Positions 1-6,141 of a stretch of 7,038 nt of DNA are shown here, piece after piece. The DNA is from an uncultured Flavobacteriaceae bacterium (GTDB lineage Bacteria > Bacteroidota > Bacteroidia > Flavobacteriales > Flavobacteriaceae), in assembly GCA_938074515.1 (NCBI GenBank), contig CALJFV010000163.1:1-7038 (forward strand), in the 5' to 3' direction. Position numbers and translations under genes: made by a program. Position 1 is the stretch's first letter; the number at the start of each line of letters is the position of its first letter. The notes under the pieces are model-generated. The model had not been told where the DNA came from. It did not search any database and saw only the letters and a program-made list of their open reading frames with translations.

Positions 1-2703
1 CTGGCTTGGACCACCACGCCTTGGACTTTACCCAGTAATACAGCACTTACTGTAGGCCCAAAAATTAATTATGTTGTCGTCAAAACTTTTAACCAATATA
101 CGGGGGAGCCGGTTCATGTGGTGTTGGCAGAAGCTCTGGTGTCCAAAGTCTTTTCAGGAAAGTTTGAACCTGTAGAAGAGATTAAGGATCACAACACACT
201 TGATCCTCAGACCAAAAAAACCCCTTATTGTATCGTGACCCAATTGAGCGGTTCAGAGATGGTGGGGGCGCGCTATGAGCAGCTCATGCCGTATGTATTA
301 CCGCACAACAACCCGGAAAATGCATTTCGTGTGATTTCCGGTGACTTTGTGACCACAGAAGATGGTACCGGGATCGTGCATACCGCGCCTACCTTTGGTG
401 CCGATGATGCCAAAGCGGCCAAAGAAGCAACCCCAGAAGTGCCTCCGATGCTGGTTGCAGACCAAGAAGGACAATTGGTCCCTTTAATCGATTTACAAGG
501 GCGTTTCCGTGAAGAGGTGACCGATTTTGCCGGGTATTATGTCAAGAACGAATATTATCCAGAAGGTCAGGCGCCTGAAAAGAGTGTCGATGTCGAAATT
601 GCCATCAAACTTAAAATCGAAAACAAAGCCTTTAAGGTTGAAAAATACGTCCACAGCTATCCGAACTGCTGGCGCACGGACAAACCTATTTTGTATTACC
701 CACTTGATTCATGGTTTATCAAAGTGACCGATTTTAGAGATCGTATGCACGCCTTGAATCAAGAAATAAACTGGAAGCCCAAAGCCACGGGAGAAGGCCG
801 ATTTGGCAACTGGCTGGCCAGCGCTAATGATTGGAACCTCTCGAGATCGAGATTCTGGGGGATTCCACTTCCGATTTGGCGTACAGAAGATGGTCGTGAG
901 ACCAAATGTATAGGCTCTATTCAGGAGCTTAAAGAAGGCATGGCTGAGTCAGTCAAAGCAGGCCATATGACTGAGGATATTTTTGCCTCATTTGATCCTT
1001 CAGATTTTTCACAGGAGAACTATGCCCAAGTGGACTTGCACAAAAGCCATGTGGATAAAATCGTCTTGACGGCCTCTAACGGAGCCCCGATGTATCGCGA
1101 AAGTGACCTGATCGATGTTTGGTTCGACAGTGGAAGCATGCCTTATGCTCAGTGGCATTACCCTTTTGAAAATAAAGAAAAAGTCGAGCAGACTTGGCGC
1201 AAGGCAGACTTCATTGCTGAAGGAGTCGATCAAACCCGTGGATGGTTTTATACTCTTCACGCCATTGGGACCATGATTTTTGACGATATCGCCTATAAAA
1301 ATGTGGTCTCTAACGGATTAGTCCTGGATAAAAATGGTCAAAAAATGTCCAAAAGACTTGGCAATGCCGTCGATCCTTTTGAGACTTTAGATACTTATGG
1401 GCCTGACGCCACTCGGTGGTACATGATCAGTAATGCCAATCCTTGGGATAACTTAAAATTTGATCTCGAAGGAATAGCCGAAGTACGCAATAAGTTTTTT
1501 GGGACACTCTATAACACCTATGGGTTCTTTGCCCTTTACGCCAATGTCGACGGATTTACTTTTAAGGAGGTTGAGGTGCCCTATGAGGAGCGTCCAGAAA
1601 TCGATCGATGGATCTTATCGGCATTGAACTCGCTTATTCAGACTGTAGATGACGCGTATACGGCTTATGAACCAACTCGGGCTGCACGGGCAATTTCAGA
1701 ATTTGTACAAGAGCATTTGAGCAACTGGTTTGTTCGTCTAAGTCGTAGAAGATTTTGGAAAGGAAGTTATGGTCCGGATAAAATTTCGGCCTATCAGACC
1801 CTTTATCAGTGTTTGGTCACTGTGGCGCAGATAGGCGCCCCGATAGCACCGTTTTTTATGGATAGACTCTATCGCGACCTGACCTCTGTGGTTAATCCTG
1901 ATAGTCCTATTTCAGTGCACTTGAGTGATTTTCCAAAGCCGAGTATCAAGCAGATTGATTCTGATTTAGAGCGAAAAATGAACAAGGCTCAGACGGTTTC
2001 TTCTTTGGTTCTTTCACTGCGTCAAAAGGAAAAAATTAAAGTACGTCAGCCGTTGCAAACCATCATGATTCCGGTTTTGAGCGAGGCTCAAAAACAAGAT
2101 ATTCTGGCGGTTCAGGATTTAATCAAGCATGAGGTTAATGTCAAAGAAATAAAACTCATTAGTGAAGATTCAGGCATTTTAGTCAAACAAATTAAACCTG
2201 ATTTCAAAAAACTCGGACCTAGATTTGGTTCGGACATGAAAGCCGTGGCGGCCGCGATTGGTCAATTTGGTCCAGAACACATAAGCGCTTTGGAACAAAA
2301 CGGAAATTTGAGTTTAGAATTGGCCGATAAAAGTATTACTTTAGAGCGGTCCGATGTGATCATTAGCTCACAAGATATCGAGGGTTGGCTCGTAGCTAGT
2401 GCAGATGGACTGACGGTGGCCCTAGATGTTACCATTACAGAATCTTTGAAATACGAAGGGATTTGTCGTGAACTGGTCAACCGCATTCAAAATTTGCGTA
2501 AAGACAGTGGACTCGAAGTTACGGATCGCATTGAAATTAGTCTTGTTGGGCATCCAGTGCTCAATGAAGCGTTAAAGCATTTTGGTGACTATGTTACTGA
2601 GGAGACTTTGGCTGATCAACTCAGCGTTGTGGAGCAACTCGAGCAGGGGCAGGCCCTCGAATTTGATGATATAACAACCCAACTGAACATTAAAAAGTGT
2701 TAA
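1..2703 (+). CDS. ileS: Isoleucine--tRNA ligase, type 2 (5'-truncated by window edge)
   Basis: Cytosolic class I aminoacyl-tRNA synthetase that charges tRNA-Ile with isoleucine and removes mischarged valine by editing. The frame is open from base 1, and the first codons give the editing-domain motif WTTTPWTLPSN (fragment residues 3-13), so the gene begins upstream; 900 residues are present and roughly 200 or more, including the HIGH motif, are missing. Visible landmarks (fragment numbering): editing motif GTGIVHTAP..GADD at 122-136, with H127 and D136 as the likely editing pair; SRSRFWGIPLPIW from 281; WFDSG at 374-378; GVDQTRGWFYTLH; KMSKR at 448-452; then the anticodon-binding helical domain. 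The C-terminus carries the type 2 (eukaryote-like) region with LVNRIQNLRKDSGLEVTDRI and has no CxxC zinc finger of the E. coli type. Family knowledge: type 2 enzymes are poorly inhibited by mupirocin; resistance here is inferred. The frame is intact to TAA. The next gene starts two bases downstream. Confidence 0.97.
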   Translation: MAWTTTPWTLPSNTALTVGPKINYVVVKTFNQYTGEPVHVVLAEALVSKVFSGKFEPVEEIKDHNTLDPQTKKTPYCIVTQLSGSEMVGARYEQLMPYVLPHNNPENAFRVISGDFVTTEDGTGIVHTAPTFGADDAKAAKEATPEVPPMLVADQEGQLVPLIDLQGRFREEVTDFAGYYVKNEYYPEGQAPEKSVDVEIAIKLKIENKAFKVEKYVHSYPNCWRTDKPILYYPLDSWFIKVTDFRDRMHALNQEINWKPKATGEGRFGNWLASANDWNLSRSRFWGIPLPIWRTEDGRETKCIGSIQELKEGMAESVKAGHMTEDIFASFDPSDFSQENYAQVDLHKSHVDKIVLTASNGAPMYRESDLIDVWFDSGSMPYAQWHYPFENKEKVEQTWRKADFIAEGVDQTRGWFYTLHAIGTMIFDDIAYKNVVSNGLVLDKNGQKMSKRLGNAVDPFETLDTYGPDATRWYMISNANPWDNLKFDLEGIAEVRNKFFGTLYNTYGFFALYANVDGFTFKEVEVPYEERPEIDRWILSALNSLIQTVDDAYTAYEPTRAARAISEFVQEHLSNWFVRLSRRRFWKGSYGPDKISAYQTLYQCLVTVAQIGAPIAPFFMDRLYRDLTSVVNPDSPISVHLSDFPKPSIKQIDSDLERKMNKAQTVSSLVLSLRQKEKIKVRQPLQTIMIPVLSEAQKQDILAVQDLIKHEVNVKEIKLISEDSGILVKQIKPDFKKLGPRFGSDMKAVAAAIGQFGPEHISALEQNGNLSLELADKSITLERSDVIISSQDIEGWLVASADGLTVALDVTITESLKYEGICRELVNRIQNLRKDSGLEVTDRIEISLVGHPVLNEALKHFGDYVTEETLADQLSVVEQLEQGQALEFDDITTQLNIKKC

Positions 2704-2705
2704 TT

Positions 2706-3089
2706 ATGGCAAATGAAGAAAAGACACGCTACACGGACAAGGAGCTCGAAGAGTTCAAAGTATTGATTAATGAAAAGCTAGAAAAAGCCAAGGAACAATT
2801 GGCTTTGATTGAAAGCGCCTATAAAAATGACAGTAACAACGGAACGGATGATACCTCGCCTACTTTTAAGGCCTTTGATGAGGGAAGTGAAGTCATGAGT
2901 AAGGAGGCGAATTCTCAACTGGCCATTAGACAAGAAAAATTCATTCGGGATTTAAAAAACGCTTTGATCCGAATCGAAAACAAAACCTACGGAATCTGCC
3001 GTGTTACAGGTAAGTTAATTAAGCCAGAGCGTTTGCGTATCGTGCCTCATGCTACTTTGAGTATTGAAGCAAAAAACATGCAGAAATAA
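2706..3089 (+). CDS. DksA/TraR-family regulator with degenerate zinc finger
   Basis: A 127-residue protein of the DksA/TraR family, whose members bind the RNA polymerase secondary channel and modulate transcription, often with ppGpp; that role is inferred here. Residues 10-45 and 60-92 look like the two arms of a coiled coil, separated by an acidic tip region (NNGTDDTSPTFKAFDEGSE, 44-62) where DksA carries its functional aspartates. The C-terminal globule reads TYGICRVTGKLI..ERL..VPHATLSIEA. Aligned with E. coli DksA C114/C117/C135/C138, the four zinc positions are C98, T101, S119 and A122, with spacing kept but three cysteines lost. Zinc binding is therefore unlikely, as in the zinc-independent DksA2 of Pseudomonas aeruginosa. 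I chose ATG at 2706, two bases after the ileS stop; a GTG at 2697 would overlap ileS and add three residues. No SD is visible, so translational coupling to ileS is likely. The same protein type between ileS and lspA is, from memory, common in flavobacteria. Confidence 0.9.
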   Translation: MANEEKTRYTDKELEEFKVLINEKLEKAKEQLALIESAYKNDSNNGTDDTSPTFKAFDEGSEVMSKEANSQLAIRQEKFIRDLKNALIRIENKTYGICRVTGKLIKPERLRIVPHATLSIEAKNMQK

Positions 3090-3091
3090 AG

Positions 3092-3116
3092 AGCGCTGCC
3101 GCTAGGAGAACCTCCT
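3092..3116 (+). promoter_or_regulatory. Two abutting inverted repeats holding the lspA SD-like site
   Basis: The 30-base gap between the DksA-like gene and lspA is almost filled by two short perfect inverted repeats. The first is AGCG-CTGC-CGCT (3092-3103). The second follows with no gap: AGGAG-AAC-CTCCT (3104-3116). AGGAG at 3104-3108 is the only SD-like sequence before lspA, 11 bases from its ATG, and would be paired in the second hairpin. A role in restraining or timing lspA translation is inference; each stem is short and could be chance. Confidence 0.4.
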
Positions 3117-3119
3117 GAT

Positions 3120-3686
3120 ATGAAGTCAACCCAAGCTGTTGTTGTAATCTTGATCATTCTCATCATTGATCAGTGGTCTAAATTTTACATTAAGACCCAT
3201 TTTGCCTTACACGATAGTGTTGCGGTTTTTTCGTGGTTCAAGATTTATTTTATTGAAAACGAAGGTATGGCTTGGGGGGCTAAAATACCGGGGAATTACG
3301 GCAAATTGATCTTGACAGTCTTCAGGCTGCTCGCGATCGTTGGGATTGGCTACTGGCTGTATGATGTCCTTCGTAAACAATCTTCTTGGGTGCTTACCTT
3401 GTCGATTTCGCTGATTTTTGCAGGGGCTATGGGGAACATCATTGATTCGGTCTTCTACGGTGTGTTTTTTGAGCACAGTATGGGTCAAGTGGCTGAGTTT
3501 TTACCCCAGGGTGGTGGCTATGGAAAATGGTTGCATGGAAAAGTGGTCGATATGTTTTCCTTTTCCTTTTTCAATCCTGTTTTTAATGTTGCCGATACAG
3601 CCATAAGTACCGGGGTTGGGTTGCTCATACTCTTTAATAAAAAAGCATTTCCAAAAGGGCAAAAGCAAGAACAGAATAAGGTTTAA
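3120..3686 (+). CDS. lspA: Lipoprotein signal peptidase (signal peptidase II)
   Basis: Inner-membrane aspartyl protease that cuts the signal peptide from diacylglyceryl-modified prolipoproteins at the lipobox. The 188-residue protein has hydrophobic segments at about 5-16, 62-82, 90-108 and 155-172, giving four membrane helices. Conserved motifs are IDQWSK (D17), ENEGMAWG (N47), GAMGNIID (105-109), KVVDM (D144) and FNVADTAISTG (D159). D144 and D159 correspond to the catalytic pair D124/D143 of Pseudomonas aeruginosa LspA. Between D109 and D144 lie 34 residues including a Gly-rich FLPQGGGYG loop; the equivalent stretch is about 8 residues in proteobacteria, and the longer form is typical of Bacteroidota as I recall. 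A basic and polar tail ends the protein. ATG 3120 is the only sensible start, because the same frame upstream reaches the preceding stop without ATG, GTG or TTG. The gene is the last of the + strand group, and its stop overlaps that of the convergent neighbour. Confidence 0.96.
   Translation: MKSTQAVVVILIILIIDQWSKFYIKTHFALHDSVAVFSWFKIYFIENEGMAWGAKIPGNYGKLILTVFRLLAIVGIGYWLYDVLRKQSSWVLTLSISLIFAGAMGNIIDSVFYGVFFEHSMGQVAEFLPQGGGYGKWLHGKVVDMFSFSFFNPVFNVADTAISTGVGLLILFNKKAFPKGQKQEQNKV
3683..3686. other. Overlapping convergent stop codons in TTAA
   Basis: The lspA stop TAA occupies 3684-3686, and the stop of the minus-strand gene occupies 3685-3683. Both are read from the palindrome TTAA. The two operons converge with no intergenic space, and no hairpin with a T-run is visible at the junction. 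Transcription from each side must therefore end inside the opposite gene or depend on a factor such as Rho. Confidence 0.9.
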
Positions 3687-4504
3687 AAGATTACTTTAAT
3701 CGAAGAACCAACGCCTGAATTAGCAGTGATTTCCATGCGACCTCCTAGCTGCTCAATCTGCAATTTAAGGGCATTAAAGGTTAAAGAATCAGGATCCATG
3801 CTACGGGTGTCTTTCAGGTCTTGTTGAGACTCAGATAGTTTGCTCATAATGCTTCCATCACTATTATCTTTTACCAAAAGGATGTTGTCTTCTTGCTCCT
3901 GATATGAAAAAATATCAATGGCTGGTTTACGAGGTGTAGGGGTATGTATTATGGCGTATTCTATTAAAGACTTAAAAAACGATTCGAGTAGTTTTGTATT
4001 GAATAAAACCTCTGGAACTTCCGAAAAATCCGAGAAGATCTCAGCTTCCGACTCATTCACCAGCGCATTGATTTGAACAATACTCTTACTTAAGACTGAG
4101 CTTATGGTTACTTTCTCTTTTTGATCTGGGGTAAGTCTGGAACAATAAGCTATTTGATTGAGCTGATCCACGGTTTGATTCATGGTTGCCGAAATCTCAG
4201 TGATCTGTTCCATGAGTTCCTTTCTTTCTTGCTCGTTGGCGGTTTGTAATAACTCCACCGTCAGCCCCAAATTTCCGGTTACACTGCGAATTTGTCGGCA
4301 CATGTGCTCGGCAAAGGATACGAGTTGCGCGTTTTGCTTATTCAGGCGAATAAGCTGATTTGCGATATCCTCGAGGGGCGATAAAATGCCTTGTTCCGCT
4401 TGGTATTTTGGATCGAAATGGTTGGGATTAACGTTAAATTGCCCTGATTTTGGGTGTCCGTTGAGTATCAAGTGGGACCGTCTTTTGGTAGAAAGAAAGT
4501 TCAT
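3683..4504 (-). CDS. Pseudo-histidine kinase (HisKA/HATPase-like core, catalytic residues lost)
   Basis: A 273-residue protein without signal peptide or membrane segment. Residues 1-40 are unassigned, about 41-120 form the coiled-coil dimerisation region, and 133-273 match the HATPase_c fold. It resembles flavobacterial kinases with the H-box pattern FAHIVSHNLRSHSGN, but reads FAEHMCRQIRSVTGN (64-78), placing R70 where the phosphorylated His should be. The N box, normally NLxSNAIKY, is SLIEYAIIH (179-187), so S179 and Y183 replace both Asn. The G1 box is DNSDG (213-217) instead of DNGLG. The G2 box GxGL is SLTF (240-243). Structural residues survive: DFSEVPEV, the hydrophobic core and the ending GGRMEITANSGVGSSIKVIF. 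ATP binding and autophosphorylation are thus unlikely; a scaffold or allosteric partner role is inferred from the intact frame. An in-frame TAA two codons upstream fixes the ATG. It follows the cyclo-ligase gene by 61 bases and may share its transcript. No response regulator is in view. Confidence 0.8.
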   Translation of the reverse strand: MNFLSTKRRSHLILNGHPKSGQFNVNPNHFDPKYQAEQGILSPLEDIANQLIRLNKQNAQLVSFAEHMCRQIRSVTGNLGLTVELLQTANEQERKELMEQITEISATMNQTVDQLNQIAYCSRLTPDQKEKVTISSVLSKSIVQINALVNESEAEIFSDFSEVPEVLFNTKLLESFFKSLIEYAIIHTPTPRKPAIDIFSYQEQEDNILLVKDNSDGSIMSKLSESQQDLKDTRSMDPDSLTFNALKLQIEQLGGRMEITANSGVGSSIKVIF

Positions 4505-4565
4505 ATTTTATAAGTTTTGGGACCACTAAGATAACAATTGAACTAAATAATCCGTTAAAAAACAA

Positions 4566-5132
4566 TTAAAATCGATGAACTGCATTTGGCGTGACAACCA
4601 AATCTAAAGCAAGATCCCAAGGTTCACTGGGGATAAGACAGGATTCAGGTTCAAAAAAAGAGAGGCCGATTTTTTGGCAATTTTTCGAACAAAGGGCTAA
4701 AAATCGATCATAGAAACCTTTTCCATAGCCTAAGCGCATGCCCATTTTATCGTAGGCCAATAAAGGAACAAAGACCACATCTAAAATATCTGGGGCGATT
4801 TCTTGTCCATGCTCCGGTTCAGGGATACCAAATTGAGACGTCACGATTCGGGTGTTTTCCTCAAGGAGAAAATGACATAAACTCCCTAGCTTAAAATTGG
4901 CTTTGGGGAGGACAATCTTTTTGTCACGGCCGTGCAGAATATCCAAGACAGGATGGGTGTCTACCTCGCCCTTTTGGCTTATGGTTAAAAACAGATGGTA
5001 ATACATGCCTTTCCAAATATCACAGCGCAAAAGTTGATTGGCAATGGCTAAGCTCATTTCATCTTGCTGGAGCGGGGTCAATGCTTTTCGGCGCGCCATT
5101 ATCTCTTGTCTTATGGTATTCTTATCCTTCAT
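4566..5132 (-). CDS. 5-formyltetrahydrofolate cyclo-ligase (MTHFS)
   Basis: Cytosolic enzyme that converts 5-formyltetrahydrofolate and ATP to 5,10-methenyltetrahydrofolate, returning the stored formyl folate to the one-carbon pool. The length of 188 residues is normal. The signature GMRLGYGKGFYDRFL (131-145) covers the ATP and phosphate loop. Also visible are the N-terminal basic stretch with IRQE.MARRKAL (7-18), KGEVDTHP (54-61), KKIVLPK (71-77), FGIPEP (101-106) in the folate region, VFVPLLAYD (120-128), and the C-terminal VVTPNAVHRF that closes family members. The ATG at 5132 is preceded by AAGGA at 5144-5140 with a 7-base spacer, one of the few SD-like sites here. It lies 40 bases after the AstE/AspA-like gene and 61 before the pseudokinase. 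Bacterial names for the gene vary (ygfA, fthC, fau), so no symbol is given. Confidence 0.95.
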   Translation of the reverse strand: MKDKNTIRQEIMARRKALTPLQQDEMSLAIANQLLRCDIWKGMYYHLFLTISQKGEVDTHPVLDILHGRDKKIVLPKANFKLGSLCHFLLEENTRIVTSQFGIPEPEHGQEIAPDILDVVFVPLLAYDKMGMRLGYGKGFYDRFLALCSKNCQKIGLSFFEPESCLIPSEPWDLALDLVVTPNAVHRF

Positions 5133-5139
5133 TTGATTG

Positions 5140-5144
5140 TCCTT
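5140..5144 (-). promoter_or_regulatory. SD-like site of the cyclo-ligase gene
   Basis: On the minus strand AAGGA sits 7 bases before the ATG of the 5-formyltetrahydrofolate cyclo-ligase, which supports that start. Other minus-strand starts in the window lack a comparable site. Confidence 0.5.
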
Positions 5145-5172
5145 AATCCAAGTTTAAGCCGATTTTTGGGGG

Positions 5173-6141
5173 TTATTTGGTTTCTGTTGAAAGGTGAAAA
5201 AGGGCGTCACCTCCATAAACGGTTGGGGCCTGATTCACATTAAAGACATACCCTGCACTCGGGGCGATAACAGCAGTCATAGATTGCCCATACGGGTCCG
5301 AAATTTGACCGATAACCGCTCCTTTTTCAGTCCATTTACCGACTTCAATCAGTGGCTTAAACATGCCTGATGAACTGGCACGCACCCACACACTATTGAG
5401 AATTTCAACCGTCTTATGTTTTGGTGTACTGATCTTAAATTTAGGAGCGATCATGTCTAAATGGTGCAATAATCGCTTTACTCCGTTGACTCCGGCATTA
5501 CTTACAGATGAATTTATGTCGTTACTTTTTCCGCCTTCAAAAAGTAAGAGCGGAATTCCTTTTTTATCACAGGTATAGCGCAATGATTTAGGGGTCGCTT
5601 TATTGTAAAGGACAAATGGAGCGCCAAATGTTTTGGCTTTGTTTAAGAGTTCGGAATCATGACCACTAAAGCGTATTTGTGGCGCATTGAATCTCTGAGC
5701 TCCGCCTGTGTGAAAATCAAGGATTAAATCGACATGGGGGATGACCTCTTGGGTGAGTTGATGAGCGATTTGGGCCGCAAGAGATCCGGTTTTTTTACCC
5801 GGGAAGGCCCGGTTCAAATCACGACCATCTGGGAGGTCTCTTTGATTATGAACATAGCCAATAATATTGACCACAGGAATACAGATTATGGTGCCTTTTC
5901 GCGGTTTGGTAATGCCTTTAGCGATACATTGTCTTAAAATTTCTATCCCATTGACTTCATCGCCATGGATTCCAGCAAGCAATAGGACCGTAGGTCCTGG
6001 TTTTAAGGCATGTTCTATAAAAACAGGAACTTCAATGGCTGTTTGATTGTGTAAATAGGCCACTTGGAGTCGGGCTTGGACGCTCTCGCCAGGGCTTACG
6101 TGTGTCCCTAATAGATGGATTGATCTATTGTTTTTATTCAT
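5173..6141 (-). CDS. Succinylglutamate desuccinylase/aspartoacylase-family zinc hydrolase
   Basis: A 322-residue protein of the AstE/AspA family (M14-like zinc carboxypeptidase fold), which hydrolyses N-acyl or peptide-like amide bonds of acidic amino acids; the true substrate cannot be read from sequence. The family motifs are complete. LLLAGIHGDEVNG (53-65) gives zinc ligands H59 and E62, and LDFHTGG (141-147) gives the third ligand H144. DGRDLNRAFPG (105-115) supplies N110 and R111 for substrate carboxylate binding. LLLFEGGK (198-205) supplies E202, the likely catalytic base. Residues about 245-318 form the C-terminal beta domain, with SSSGMFKPLIEVG and a lipoyl-like turn near APSAGYVF. 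No signal peptide is seen, so it is cytosolic. Its ATG overlaps the rimK TGA (ATGA, 6141-6138), implying coupled translation and related function: it may remove what RimK adds. This reversal idea is inference. No upstream SD is visible. Confidence 0.9.
   Translation of the reverse strand: MNKNNRSIHLLGTHVSPGESVQARLQVAYLHNQTAIEVPVFIEHALKPGPTVLLLAGIHGDEVNGIEILRQCIAKGITKPRKGTIICIPVVNIIGYVHNQRDLPDGRDLNRAFPGKKTGSLAAQIAHQLTQEVIPHVDLILDFHTGGAQRFNAPQIRFSGHDSELLNKAKTFGAPFVLYNKATPKSLRYTCDKKGIPLLLFEGGKSNDINSSVSNAGVNGVKRLLHHLDMIAPKFKISTPKHKTVEILNSVWVRASSSGMFKPLIEVGKWTEKGAVIGQISDPYGQSMTAVIAPSAGYVFNVNQAPTVYGGDALFHLSTETK

Noticed and set aside
813..822. Ten-base palindrome GCTGGCCAGC in ileS
   Set aside because: A palindrome of this length is expected by chance in 7 kb and has no associated context.
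1009..1260. Minus-strand open frame of 83 codons inside ileS
   Set aside because: It lies antisense to a strongly conserved part of ileS (WFDSG to GWFYTLH), resembles no family and has no start signals.
2248..2255. GCGGCCGC palindrome in ileS
   Set aside because: It is explained by Ala-rich codons (AVAAAIG) and has no sign of function.
4526..4533. TATCTTAG on the minus strand, similar to the Bacteroidota -7 box TAnnTTTG, before the pseudokinase gene
   Set aside because: No TTTG element lies at the expected 19-base distance, and the region is AT-rich, so a partial match is expected by chance.
5799..5812. CCGGG-AAGG-CCCGG hairpin next to a run of seven T
   Set aside because: The T-run precedes the stem on the + strand and is an A-run after it on the minus strand, so it cannot act as an intrinsic terminator; it lies inside the hydrolase coding sequence.
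5363..5937. Plus-strand open frames opposite the AstE/AspA-like gene
   Set aside because: They are short, unrelated to known families and mirror a conserved coding sequence.
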